A DNA stretch of 64,000 nucleotides from Terriglobia bacterium (GCA_025350105.1 JANXYJ010000106.1:23588-87587); one strand, 5' to 3'; counted from the first letter of the stretch, positions 25,464 to 33,672 are shown. Notes: generated by a model not told the origin, from the sequence alone. Numbers and translations: made by a program.

Positions 25464-26992
25464 GCTGCCGCCCTTTCCGATGACGTAAACGCCGCCGCCA
25501 TGTTCTTGGGAACCACGCTGATGAAGAACAGAAACCGGCCCAGCCATTCCCCGCCCAGCGCCAAGACAAACGCCAGTGCGATCACCCAGCCGCGCGTGCC
25601 CATTACGGGGATCAGGATGCCTGCCACCACCAGGATCGCCAGCCGGGTCACGAATAGATTCTGCAATCGCCCGGAGAGGAGTAACGACGACGCCCTTAGT
25701 TCAAACACATCGGTCCGCGAAAGCCATAAAAATTTCAAGGCCTGCGTTGTTAACTGTGCGCCCCCGCCCGCTGCGGCCGCATACAAGACCCATGAACTGG
25801 GTGCCAGCAGCGAAACAAACAAAGGACCCAGCAGCAGCGCCGTGGAGAAAAACTCCGCGATGGTGTACGCGGTGCACCAAGCCGGCCGCGCTTTCACCAT
25901 ATAGATGCGAGCGGAACTGGTGACACCCGCAATGCCGGCCAGCACTGTCATCAACCCGGCGGCGCCCCGCCCAGGTAAATCGAACAGCAACATGCCGGCG
26001 AACAGGCTGGCGGCTCCGGCGAAAAGCGAAAGCGTCAACACTTCACGGCTCAACCAGGAACGGCGCAGACCTTTTAAAGCGCGCCATGCGTAAATCGGCC
26101 GACCCAAATGCAGCGTCGAAGCACCTAAACTGATGCCTGCCAGAGTAAGTGATGCCAGCGCGCCAATCTTCAAGTCCGCAGCCTTGCCCAGGAAATCGCG
26201 TCCCAGTAAATCCAGCAACCACAAAACCGCGAACGCGCCCACCGAAAGCTGCGTCAGCACCAACATAAAAACCAAAGGCCAGTGCGGATGTTCCGGTTCC
26301 ACGCGCTCTAAATCCACGCGGCCGGTATCGGGAACCATGTTTTCCGGCAGTGTCACGCGGGTGGTGGAGATGCTATCGTCCGCCGAGGGCAGGCCCGGCG
26401 CATTCGCGGAAAGATAATCGCGGCGCCAATCCGCAATGTTTACAATCTCAATCGCGATGGCCCCTTCCGGGCACGCACCCACGCACGCCGGAGCCACTCC
26501 ATCACTCAAACGGTTGTGGCACATGTCACACTTGCCCACCACGCCACGCTCCGCATTGTACTGCGGCACGCCGTAGGAGCAATTCCAGGTACAGTACTGG
26601 CAACCAATGCAGGCATCGGCGCTATGCAGCACCACGCCGGTGTTGAGATCTTTAGTGTAAGCTTCCGTTGGGCAACCAATTAGGCAGGATGGCTCCACAC
26701 AATGGTTGCAGCCCATCGAAAGATAATGGCGCTGCGTATCTGGATAGTAACCACCTTCTATTTCACCCACCCGGCGCCAGTTGATCGCCGCCGGATTGCC
26801 GTTTTGTTCGTTGCAGGCCACTACGCAGCATTTGCAGCCAATGCACTTCGTCATATCGAAGTGAAAACGGTATTGTTCACCGGCTTCCAGTCCGCGTTCT
26901 GGAATCAGCCGGTGCGGTTCTGCTTCCAGTTGCACCAAACCTTTCGGCGCCATTGAAAGCAGCGAACTGTCCATTAGTGGAAGGGTAGTCAT
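25460..26992 (-). CDS. DmsB-like polyferredoxin fused to DmsC-like membrane anchor
   Basis: 510 aa. N-terminal half has four [4Fe-4S] Cys sets: 50/53/56/60, 95/98/103/107, 128/131/134/138 and 155/158/170/174, as in DmsB/NrfC-type electron-transfer subunits. Residues about 240-505 form eight or so transmembrane helices with DmsC family character (WLSREVLTLSLFAG, SSARIYMVKARPAW). In DMSO reductase the DmsC part oxidises menaquinol and DmsB wires electrons to the Mo subunit. Here both are one chain and translationally coupled (ATGA) to nasA, so it probably feeds NasA from the quinol pool. Start ATG 26992 is preferred (AAGG upstream) over GTG 27019. Confidence 0.88.
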   Translation of the reverse strand: MTTLPLMDSSLLSMAPKGLVQLEAEPHRLIPERGLEAGEQYRFHFDMTKCIGCKCCVVACNEQNGNPAAINWRRVGEIEGGYYPDTQRHYLSMGCNHCVEPSCLIGCPTEAYTKDLNTGVVLHSADACIGCQYCTWNCSYGVPQYNAERGVVGKCDMCHNRLSDGVAPACVGACPEGAIAIEIVNIADWRRDYLSANAPGLPSADDSISTTRVTLPENMVPDTGRVDLERVEPEHPHWPLVFMLVLTQLSVGAFAVLWLLDLLGRDFLGKAADLKIGALASLTLAGISLGASTLHLGRPIYAWRALKGLRRSWLSREVLTLSLFAGAASLFAGMLLFDLPGRGAAGLMTVLAGIAGVTSSARIYMVKARPAWCTAYTIAEFFSTALLLGPLFVSLLAPSSWVLYAAAAGGGAQLTTQALKFLWLSRTDVFELRASSLLLSGRLQNLFVTRLAILVVAGILIPVMGTRGWVIALAFVLALGGEWLGRFLFFISVVPKNMAAAFTSSERAAA

Positions 26993-27146
26993 TGAGGAGC
27001 CTTGTTTCCGCTTAAACACACGTATCCCGAAGAAGGCATTTGCGACGAAATGCGCTCAGGCGCAAGTCGAGTGCGAATACACGATCAACAGGGCAATGGC
27101 TCCGGCTAGGAGTTTACAGGTGGGAAAACGACAAGGGTCCCAGGAT

Positions 27147-27167
27147 ATCTACTCATTTTGAGTAGAT
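27147..27167. promoter_or_regulatory. Candidate operator upstream of the nitrate block
   Basis: Perfect inverted repeat ATCTACTCA-TTT-TGAGTAGAT in the 309-base divergent gap between the nitrate block and the symporter gene, 155 bases upstream of the first nitrate gene. Size and symmetry suit a dimeric regulator. The half-site TACTCAT resembles a NarL heptamer, but the spacing differs from the known 7-2-7 layout. The rest of the gap (26993-27301) shows no gene. Confidence 0.5.
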
Positions 27168-27289
27168 TGCCCCGGAAAACCCGTTTGTTTCGCGGTGAGC
27201 TATACGAAGCTTACCAGCGACAACACCCTTTGGGAAGAAGATATTTTTTATGTAGCCCATAAGCAGGCACCATTACGCAAGCAGCGCTG

Positions 27290-27295
27290 TATAAT
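27290..27295 (+). promoter_or_regulatory. -10 box six bases before the symporter start
   Basis: TATAAT exactly, followed by six bases and then TTG 27302. A start of transcription at the usual distance would fall on or beside the start codon. No good -35 is visible 16-18 bases upstream. Confidence 0.5.
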
Positions 27296-27301
27296 TTCAT
27301 C

Positions 27302-29083
27302 TTGCAACTTACAACTCTTGATTGGGCCGTGGTCGCGTTGTATTTCCTTTTTAATCTTGGTATTGGGCTGTATTACAAGGCCCGGGCCGGGTCCAGCGTG
27401 GATGAATTTTTTCTGTCTGGCCGTAACATTCCCTGGTGGCTGGCCGGCACATCCATGGTGGCGACTACCTTCGCGGCGGACACGCCACTGGCCGTAACGG
27501 GCTTGGTGGCGACGGGCGGCATCGCCGGGAATTGGTTCTGGTGGTGCTTCGCGGCAAGCGGTATGCTGACGGTTTTCTTCTACGCTCGCCTGTGGCGGCG
27601 CAGCGGCGTGATGACCGACATCGAGTTTTCGGAAATCCGCTACGCCGGCCGCCCTGCCGCTTTCCTGCGTGGTTTCCGCGCGCTGTATTTAGGCATCCCC
27701 ATCAACTGCATCATTCTGGGCTGGGTGAACAAGGCCATGGTGGACATCCTCACGTTGATTTTGGGCGTGACCAAGTTGCAGGCCCTGATGATTGTGTTGG
27801 TGATGATCGCGCTGACGTCGTCCATTTCCACGCTTTCGGGATTGTGGGGCGTGCTGGTTACGGACGTGTTTCAGTTCATTGTAAAAATGGGCATGGTGAT
27901 TGCGCTGGCCGTCTACGCGGTGCGCGCGGTGGGCGGCATTGACGCGATGAAAGCCAAGCTGTTGGTGGTTGACGCTGGCCGGGGAGGACAAGGTTCGGTT
28001 CTCGACTTCTTCCCCAATCTGAATTCCGCGCATGAGCTGGCCTGGATGCCGGTGATCACTTTCTTTGTTTATATTTCGCTGAACTGGTGGGCCACCTGGT
28101 ACCCGGGAGCCGAACCCGGCGGTGGAGGCTACATCGCCCAGCGCATGTTTTGCGCCCGTGACGAAAAACATTCCTTGTTGGCCACGTTGTGGTTCAACGT
28201 AGCGCACTACGCCGTGCGCCCGTGGCCCTGGATTCTGGTGGCGCTGACTTCGCTAATACTTTTCCCCGGCCTGAAAGACCCCGAAACCGGCTACGTCCGC
28301 GTGATGATCGCTTACCTGCCGCCGTCGCTGCGCGGGCTGATGGTGGCCGCCTTCGCGGCGGCATATATGTCGACGATTGCGACGCAGCTCAACTGGGGCG
28401 CCAGCTATCTGGTGAACGATTTCTATCGCCGCTTCGTGAAACCCAGCGCGCCAGCGAAACATTACGTCACGGTTTCACAACTCGCGACAATTTTGCTGAC
28501 GCTGGTCTCCGCCGTGGTCACCTTTTATCTGGACTCGATCGCTGAAGCCTGGAAATGGCTGGTGGTGACGGGCGCGGGCACCGGCAGCGTGCTGCTTTTG
28601 CGCTGGTTCTGGTGGCGCATCAATGCCTGGAGCGAGGTGTCGGCTATGATTGCGGCGTTCGTAGTTTCGCTCACGCTGAAGTTTGGCTTTCACATGAATC
28701 TGGACGACCCGCGCGGCTTCGCCTGGATCATGATCATCACCGTGGCTATTACAACATGTGTATGGCTGACGGTCACTTTCCTCACCGCCGCCGAACCGCA
28801 AAGCTTATTGCTGGCGTTCTATCGCAAAACGCGGCCATCGGTGGGTGGCTGGAGGCCCATCGCGAAACTTGCGCCGGAAATTCAACCGGTAAGCGACGGT
28901 CTGCGTAATTTCATCGATTGGATCGCGGGACTGGTACTGATCTACGGCATCCTGTTCGGCACCGGCAAAATTCTGCTGCATGAAGTGGGCTTGGGGTTGG
29001 CGCTGCTGGTTTGCGGACTATTGGGCGGCGCGGTGATCTACTTCGATCTGTCGCGCAGAGGCTGGAAAGTAGTCAGCGAGTAA
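27302..29083 (+). CDS. Sodium:solute symporter family (SSS) transporter
   Basis: 593 aa with 13-15 hydrophobic segments. SSS marks: LDWAVVALYFLFNLGIGLYYKARAGSSVDEFFLSGRNIPWWLAGTSMVATTFAADTPL at the start (FFLSGRNIPWW is the family signature), GWVNKAMVDILTL, SSISTLSGLWGVLVTDVFQF, and AAFAAAYMSTIATQLNWGASYLVNDFY with the Na2-site Ser/Thr region. It imports a sugar, amino acid or similar solute with Na+; the substrate cannot be told. The only start that fits is TTG 27302, because a stop lies at 27260-27262 and no ATG/GTG comes between. It ends near the convergent MgtE-like gene. Confidence 0.88.
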   Translation: MQLTTLDWAVVALYFLFNLGIGLYYKARAGSSVDEFFLSGRNIPWWLAGTSMVATTFAADTPLAVTGLVATGGIAGNWFWWCFAASGMLTVFFYARLWRRSGVMTDIEFSEIRYAGRPAAFLRGFRALYLGIPINCIILGWVNKAMVDILTLILGVTKLQALMIVLVMIALTSSISTLSGLWGVLVTDVFQFIVKMGMVIALAVYAVRAVGGIDAMKAKLLVVDAGRGGQGSVLDFFPNLNSAHELAWMPVITFFVYISLNWWATWYPGAEPGGGGYIAQRMFCARDEKHSLLATLWFNVAHYAVRPWPWILVALTSLILFPGLKDPETGYVRVMIAYLPPSLRGLMVAAFAAAYMSTIATQLNWGASYLVNDFYRRFVKPSAPAKHYVTVSQLATILLTLVSAVVTFYLDSIAEAWKWLVVTGAGTGSVLLLRWFWWRINAWSEVSAMIAAFVVSLTLKFGFHMNLDDPRGFAWIMIITVAITTCVWLTVTFLTAAEPQSLLLAFYRKTRPSVGGWRPIAKLAPEIQPVSDGLRNFIDWIAGLVLIYGILFGTGKILLHEVGLGLALLVCGLLGGAVIYFDLSRRGWKVVSE

Positions 29084-29087
29084 GTGG

Positions 29088-29111
29088 TAGCTCCGGTCGC
29101 CAGACCGGAGA
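29088..29111. repeat. 24-bp palindromic intergenic repeat, copy 2
   Basis: CTCCGGTC-GCCA-GACCGGAG, perfect 8-bp stem with 4-nt loop; 24 bases identical (inverted) to 11865-11888. It begins five bases after the symporter stop, between convergent genes. Confidence 0.8.
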
Positions 29112-29120
29112 GCCCTCCGA

Positions 29121-29156
29121 CGTGGCCGTTGGAGCTACCGTGGCCGTCGGAGCTAC
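29121..29156. repeat. 18-bp tandem repeat
   Basis: CGTGGCCGTTGGAGCTAC (29121-29138) followed directly by CGTGGCCGTCGGAGCTAC (29139-29156), one mismatch. The GGAGCTAC ends can pair with GTAGCTCC at 29087-29094 in the neighbouring palindrome. It reaches into the stop of the MgtE-like gene. Confidence 0.8.
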
Positions 29157-30394
29157 TTCTGCCGCAACACCGAAATCACGTCGTCCGCCGTAATCACCCC
29201 GGCCAGTTTGCCTTCTTCGTCGATCACCGGTAGCGCAAGCAGGTTGTATTTGTCGAACATCTCGGTCACCCGCTCCTGCTTTTCGTGAACCGGAACTTCA
29301 ATTGTCGATTCCAGCGCCAGTGTCATCAGCAGCGTGCTGCCCTCCTGCAAAAACAGCCGCGCCAAGGGAACCGTGCCCTTCAAGTGATCGACGGAATCCA
29401 CCAGGAACAGCGTGTTCAGCGTTTCCAGCAAGTCTTCCTGTTTTTTCAGCGCCACCAGCGCGTCGGCTACGGTCGCCGTTTCCGGCAGCGCCACATATTC
29501 GGTGTTCATCAAGCCGCCGGCCGTGTCCTCGTCGAACTCCATCAGTCCTTCCACATCGTGGGCGGGTTCGTTTTCCATTTCTTCCAGAATTTCGTCGCTG
29601 GTGGATTCTTCCAGTTCGGCCAACACGTCCGCTGCCTGATCGGGAGCCATCTCCTCGACGATCTCCGCCGCTTTTTCAGTTTCGAGAGACTCCAGAATGC
29701 TGGCCTGAATATCGGGATCGATTTCCGAAAGCGCTTCGGCTGCTACCTCGCTGTCGATATTTTCAAAAATCGCCTCGCGGTCCTGTGGACCTAATTCTTC
29801 CACAATGTCCGCCAAATCGGCCGGATGCATGTCTTCCAGCAATTTATTGGTGATGTTCAGGCGCAGGCGCCGCTGCGGGTCTGCCTCCAGAATGTTGCAA
29901 AACTCCCAGCGAATGGAATTGGGCGGAATCCCAGTTTGAAAGCGCCGGATCCAGCGCGGAGGGACCAAGCCTTGCAAAACCCTGCGAAAAATACTGCGAA
30001 TGCCGATGTCCACTTCCAGCACCCACAGCACGTGAGCGCCGCTTTCCTCGCGCAGTTCAAACGTCACGTCATTCACGCGCACCACTTTGCGTCCTTGCGC
30101 GTCGATGATTTGCTGATCCAGCAAATCCCGCGTCAAACGCAGCATGTACTCATCGGAATGATAGGGAGTGAGGTTTTCGTCCCGCAAGTGAATACCGTTC
30201 AGGGCAATGGTTTTCACCTGATCGTAGCGGACAGTAAGCAGCGTGGAATCGCCGCTGATCAGAAAGCGATCGATGCGGACCGGGTCCACCAATGGGACCA
30301 GCGCGGCGTCGCGAACGACACCGAGCTTGCGCCCCTTAAGGTCGTAGACCCTGAGGCCAAGCAGTTCGGTAAGGAACAGGAACTGGTCCGCCAT
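29153..30394 (-). CDS. PRC-barrel / MgtE N-domain / CBS protein without a transporter domain
   Basis: 413 aa, soluble. Order: two PRC-barrel-like modules (LRVYDLKGRKLGVVRDAALVP, residues 13-33; IIDAQGRKVVRVNDVTFEL, about 95-115), an MgtE N-terminal superhelix (MHPADLADIVEELGPQDREAIFENID ... MAPDQAADVLAELEES, about 188-275), and two CBS domains (from about 290; last ones VPVHEKQERVTEMFDKYNLLALPVIDEEGKLAGVITADDVI). This is the cytoplasmic Mg2+-sensing part of MgtE without its membrane domain. In other bacteria such proteins lie beside Mn/Mg transporters; here none is adjacent. A likely metal- or nucleotide-dependent regulator. ATG 30394 has no Shine-Dalgarno but shares a leader motif with mqnB. 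Confidence 0.8.
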   Translation of the reverse strand: MADQFLFLTELLGLRVYDLKGRKLGVVRDAALVPLVDPVRIDRFLISGDSTLLTVRYDQVKTIALNGIHLRDENLTPYHSDEYMLRLTRDLLDQQIIDAQGRKVVRVNDVTFELREESGAHVLWVLEVDIGIRSIFRRVLQGLVPPRWIRRFQTGIPPNSIRWEFCNILEADPQRRLRLNITNKLLEDMHPADLADIVEELGPQDREAIFENIDSEVAAEALSEIDPDIQASILESLETEKAAEIVEEMAPDQAADVLAELEESTSDEILEEMENEPAHDVEGLMEFDEDTAGGLMNTEYVALPETATVADALVALKKQEDLLETLNTLFLVDSVDHLKGTVPLARLFLQEGSTLLMTLALESTIEVPVHEKQERVTEMFDKYNLLALPVIDEEGKLAGVITADDVISVLRQK

Positions 30395-30413
30395 AACACA
30401 CGATTACAAGTAG
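30395..30413 (-). promoter_or_regulatory. Shared start-proximal motif, copy 1
   Basis: Minus strand reads CTACTTGTAATCGTGTGTT directly before ATG 30394. The related CTACTTGTGATCGTGCGTG lies over the mqnB start (33637-33619). TGTAAT, eight bases before the ATG, could be a -10 box. Confidence 0.45.
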
Positions 30414-30546
30414 ATTGTCCCGAAAAGGGAGAGCCCATATATGTCGAGAGAGCCGGGAAGCAGTACCCAGGCGCCCGCTCTTCTACTATGAACCAAGCGT
30501 TCGCCGTAGGCAAGAAAAAATGACTCTGCGCGGAAGAAAAACGCCC

Positions 30547-31407
30547 CTACTGCGTTTCCGCCACGCTCTCAATCCGCGATTCGCTTTGGAACTTTTTGTA
30601 CCCGCTGTAGCGGATGTCCACTTCGGCGCGCAGTTTCTTCAGCAGCGCCAAACGCGCATCGGCCTGTACCTCTACCGTGGATGGCAGCCAGATTTCGTCG
30701 TTCACCCGTATCTGCTCGAAGTGGAGCGAGGCGCCGGGGGCCACTCTGAATAGCCCCAACCCAAACGAAAGCGTATCCAACACCTGGGCGTCCAGCTTCA
30801 CCCAATGATAGGTGCCTTGCTCAATCCAAATTCTGGCCCGAACCTTTTGAAACATTCTGGCCGCCGATCGTTTCGGTCGAAAGCCTGGTTTGGGTTCGGC
30901 CTCAATCACCCAGGCCGGCTGCCCGCTTACGGTTTCGCTGCCCGTCATGCGGAAGGTAAAGGCGTCTGGGATTTCCCGGATAAAGCGGCGCTCATCGGCG
31001 CGTTGGCGTTCCACTTTCGTCCGCTCAGCCGGCGATTCATGCTGGCGTTTGGCTAATTCGCGATCCAACTCTGATTGTTCCTTCTGCGCTTCTTTCGCTG
31101 GCAGTGGCTTGCCGTCCTTGGCAATCAGCCGCTCGTAGGGCCGGCCGCCCAGGATCATGATCTCGTGGGTTTGGCTGCCGGTATGGGCAATCTTGCCCTC
31201 GCGGTTGCGCTGGCGTTCCACGATTTCCTGCTGATAGGTGTAGTTGGTTCGGGCGGTGAAGTCGGTCCAATCACGCTCTACAGACCGCCGGATGATAGAG
31301 AGGGCGTCGATTTCCCCACCCAAGCCGCCGCTAACCTGGCCGCGCACACCGCAACTCGCCCCCAGCAGCAAAATCAGCGCAAACCGCCTGTGGACAATAC
31401 CTGGCAT
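30547..31407 (-). CDS. Secreted hypothetical protein
   Basis: 286 aa from ATG 31407, chosen because a signal peptide follows (MPGIVHRRFALILLLGASCGVRG); the open frame goes on upstream through the divergent serA region but makes no sense there. The mature part starts with ALSIIRRSVERDWTDFTARTNYTYQQEIVERQRNREGKI, then a Lys/Glu/Arg-rich middle, and a beta-rich end (TGSETVSGQPAWVIEAEPKPGF, WIEQGTYHWVKLDAQVL, IWLPSTVEVQADARLALLKKLRAEVDIRYSGYKKF). The C-terminal pattern recalls LolA-like outer-membrane lipoprotein-sorting folds; this is tentative. Function unknown. Confidence 0.7.
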   Translation of the reverse strand: MPGIVHRRFALILLLGASCGVRGQVSGGLGGEIDALSIIRRSVERDWTDFTARTNYTYQQEIVERQRNREGKIAHTGSQTHEIMILGGRPYERLIAKDGKPLPAKEAQKEQSELDRELAKRQHESPAERTKVERQRADERRFIREIPDAFTFRMTGSETVSGQPAWVIEAEPKPGFRPKRSAARMFQKVRARIWIEQGTYHWVKLDAQVLDTLSFGLGLFRVAPGASLHFEQIRVNDEIWLPSTVEVQADARLALLKKLRAEVDIRYSGYKKFQSESRIESVAETQ

Positions 31408-31491
31408 CGGGTTTAAGGACGTAGTCGTCTCTCCCAAAGTTCCCCGCAACTTGCGGCGGTATCCGGCAACCTGACACTCTAGAGGTGAGAC

Positions 31492-32772
31492 ATGCCGGAA
31501 ACACTCCCAGATATTCACACCGCCGAGGTTCCCATCAAGGAAGTTTCGCTGAAAAAGGACCACCTGAAAATTGTACTCCTGGAGGGCATCCACCCCAGCG
31601 CCGTCGAGGCTTTTCACAGCGACGGCTACACCCAGGTAGAATGCCACGAGAAAGCATTGCCCGAAGCGCAAGTGATTGAGGCGCTGCGTGATGCGCATCT
31701 GGTGGGCATTCGTTCCACCACCCAGTTGACTCGCGGTGTTTTTGAAAGTGCGCCACACCTGATCGCCGCCGGGTGCTTCTGTATTGGGACGAATCAAGTG
31801 GATCTTTCGGCGGCGCTGGAGCATGGCGTGCCCGTATTTAATGCTCCGTTTTCGAACACCCGCAGCGTTGCCGAATTGGTTTTGGCCGAGATTGTTTTTC
31901 TGATGCGCGGAATACCGGCGCGCAACGCCGCGGCGCATCGTGGAGAGTGGCTGAAAACAGCGGCCGGCTCCCGCGAAGCCCGCGGTAAAACGCTGGGCAT
32001 TGTGGGTTACGGCCACATTGGAACCCAGGTGGGCGTGCTGGCGGAGGCCCTGGGCATGCACGTCATTTTCTACGACGTGGAGATGAAGCTGGCGCTGGGC
32101 AACGCGCAGCAGATCAAGAGCTTTTATGATTTATTGGGCGCCTCCGACATCGTGACGCTTCATGTTCCAGAGACGCCGTTGACGGCCAAGATGATGAACG
32201 CCGCGGCGATTGTCAAAATGAAGCCTGGAGCCAGCCTGATCAACGCTGCCCGTGGCAGCGTGGTAGATTTCAAGGCACTCGAAGAAGCGTTGGAATCCAA
32301 ACACCTGAGCGGGGCGGCACTGGACGTTTTCCCCAAGGAACCGAAAAGCAATTCCGACGAATTCACCTCCACGCTCCGCCGCTTCGACAACGTAATCCTG
32401 ACGCCCCACATTGGCGGCAGCACCCAGGAAGCGCAGCGCGATATTGGAGTGGAGGTGTCCACCAAGCTACTGAAATACAGCAACAATGGCTCGACGCTGG
32501 GAGCGGTGAATTTTCCGGAAGTTTCGCTCCCCGCGCATCCGGGCCAGCACCGTCTGCTGCACATCCACCGGAATCAGCCGGGCGTTTTGTCCAATGTAAA
32601 CGCTATTTTCTCCCAACAGCACATGAACATCACCGGCCAGTACCTGCAAACCAACCCCAACATTGGTTATGTGGTGATCGACGTGGAGGGGAAAGAGCGG
32701 GCGCTGTCTTTACAAGTGAAACGCAAACTGGAGCAGGTGGGCGGGACCATCCGGACGCGGATTCTGTATTAG
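31492..32772 (+). CDS. serA: D-3-phosphoglycerate dehydrogenase with ACT domain
   Basis: 426 aa, E. coli SerA type (about 410 aa). NAD motif TLGIVGYGHIGTQVGVLAEALGMHVIFYD (about residues 166-194), catalytic region NAARGSVVDFKALEEAL, NVILTPHIGGSTQEAQ with the active His, and a C-terminal ACT domain (HRNQPGVLSNVNAIFSQQHMNITGQYLQT) that binds serine for feedback inhibition. It oxidises 3-phosphoglycerate to 3-phosphohydroxypyruvate, first step of serine synthesis. About 27 extra N-terminal residues compared with the family. GAGGTGAG lies just before the ATG. Stand-alone gene followed by a tRNA. Confidence 0.95.
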   Translation: MPETLPDIHTAEVPIKEVSLKKDHLKIVLLEGIHPSAVEAFHSDGYTQVECHEKALPEAQVIEALRDAHLVGIRSTTQLTRGVFESAPHLIAAGCFCIGTNQVDLSAALEHGVPVFNAPFSNTRSVAELVLAEIVFLMRGIPARNAAAHRGEWLKTAAGSREARGKTLGIVGYGHIGTQVGVLAEALGMHVIFYDVEMKLALGNAQQIKSFYDLLGASDIVTLHVPETPLTAKMMNAAAIVKMKPGASLINAARGSVVDFKALEEALESKHLSGAALDVFPKEPKSNSDEFTSTLRRFDNVILTPHIGGSTQEAQRDIGVEVSTKLLKYSNNGSTLGAVNFPEVSLPAHPGQHRLLHIHRNQPGVLSNVNAIFSQQHMNITGQYLQTNPNIGYVVIDVEGKERALSLQVKRKLEQVGGTIRTRILY

Positions 32773-32871
32773 GTGCTGGTTTAGCTAAAGGCCGGGTGCA
32801 GCAAGAAGGTTGCAGTAAGATGGTACACGAGCGAGGTGAGCAACCCGCCGATTCCGTTCGCTCCTACGTGA

Positions 32872-32947
32872 GGGCCCTTAGCACAACGGTTAGTGCAGCG
32901 GACTCATAATCCGTTGGTTGTTGGTTCAAATCCAACAGGGCCCACCA
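32872..32947 (+). tRNA. tRNA with CAT anticodon, probably tRNA-Ile2
   Basis: 76 nt with encoded CCA. Acceptor GGGCCCT/AGGGCCC fully paired, D arm GCAC/GTGC with loop AACGGTTA, anticodon stem GCGGA/TCCGT with loop CTCATAA (anticodon CAT), T arm GTTGG-TTCAAAT-CCAAC. Of the three CAT tRNAs, the overall sequence (GGACTCATAATCC, TTGGTTG variable/T region) fits Ile2, whose C34 is changed to lysidine by TilS; elongator Met is the alternative. It is not initiator Met, as the acceptor 1-72 pair is a proper G-C. Confidence 0.9.
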
Positions 32948-32982
32948 ACAATGAGATCACCAGTGGTGGTGCTCACCGTGCG

Positions 32983-33621
32983 CTAAATCGCCTTAAACCA
33001 ATCGAGCAGCGCCTGTTGGGCCGCCCAGGCCGCTTCTTTTACGCGCCAGGAACTGCGGTCGCGGTTCCCGGCGCGGTTGCTGATGCCGCGAATTTCGCCT
33101 GCGGGTATTTCATAGAGATGAGCCACATGCGCGATCGCAGCGCCTTCCATACTTTCCACTTCTCCTATGCAGCCCACACCGGCGCGCGTTTCCATGCGGC
33201 GTGCGTCTTCGTCGGTTCCCGTGCAAGTGTTCACCGTTACAAAACGGGCGCGCCGTGGGGCCGGAAAAAGGCCTAGCATGAACTGATTATGGATAGGCTG
33301 GGTACCGGCAATCAGCGGAAAGCCCAGCGCCTGCAGATCCAAAAATCCGTCGGGCGAATTGGCGCCCAGGTCGCCATAGCATTCGCTCTGCGCGCAAACC
33401 ACGGTCCCTGTGCTCAAGCCGTTTTCAAACGCGCTCGGGTAGGCTCCGGCGATGCCGCAGTTGATGACCGATCTGGCGCCTTCGCGCTCCAGGAAACGCG
33501 TTAGCGCCACGGCGGCGTTCACCGCGCCAATGCCGGTCACCAGCACACGGACATGGGGGCGCAGCAAGGAACCCTCAAGCTCCGTCGCCACGCACACGAC
33601 CAAATCGTCCAGACTAAGCAC
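32983..33621 (-). CDS. mqnB: Futalosine hydrolase MqnB
   Basis: 212 aa, nucleoside phosphorylase/MTAN fold. Motifs: VLVTGIGAVNAAVALTRFLE, NCGIAGAYPSAFENGLSTGTVVCAQSECYGDLG, VESMEGAAIAHVAHLYEIPAGEIRGISNRAGNRDRSSW. The ESMEGAA and RGISN..G.RDR..W pair is characteristic of MqnB, which splits futalosine into hypoxanthine and dehypoxanthine futalosine in the alternative menaquinone pathway. Menaquinone fits the proposed quinol-linked nitrate reductase. Start GTG 33621 lacks a Shine-Dalgarno; a shared motif with TGTGAT lies directly before it. Confidence 0.88.
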   Translation of the reverse strand: MLSLDDLVVCVATELEGSLLRPHVRVLVTGIGAVNAAVALTRFLEREGARSVINCGIAGAYPSAFENGLSTGTVVCAQSECYGDLGANSPDGFLDLQALGFPLIAGTQPIHNQFMLGLFPAPRRARFVTVNTCTGTDEDARRMETRAGVGCIGEVESMEGAAIAHVAHLYEIPAGEIRGISNRAGNRDRSSWRVKEAAWAAQQALLDWFKAI

Positions 33622-33637
33622 GCACGATCACAAGTAG
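33619..33637 (-). promoter_or_regulatory. Shared start-proximal motif, copy 2
   Basis: CTACTTGTGATCGTGCGTG on the minus strand, with the final GTG being the mqnB start. It matches the sequence before the MgtE-like gene at 16 of the first 18 positions. Confidence 0.45.
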
Positions 33638-33672
33638 GGGAGTTTTATGTTGGTGTGATGTTAATTTACGGG

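Noticed and set aside
27150..27164. NarL-type heptamer pair
   Set aside because: TACTCAT fits the heptamer, but the second half is TACTCAA and spacing is 7-1-7, not 7-2-7. Kept as a generic operator only.
30547..32061. 504-codon version of the secreted hypothetical gene
   Set aside because: The first 218 codons lie opposite serA and make no sense; a signal peptide starts at 31407.
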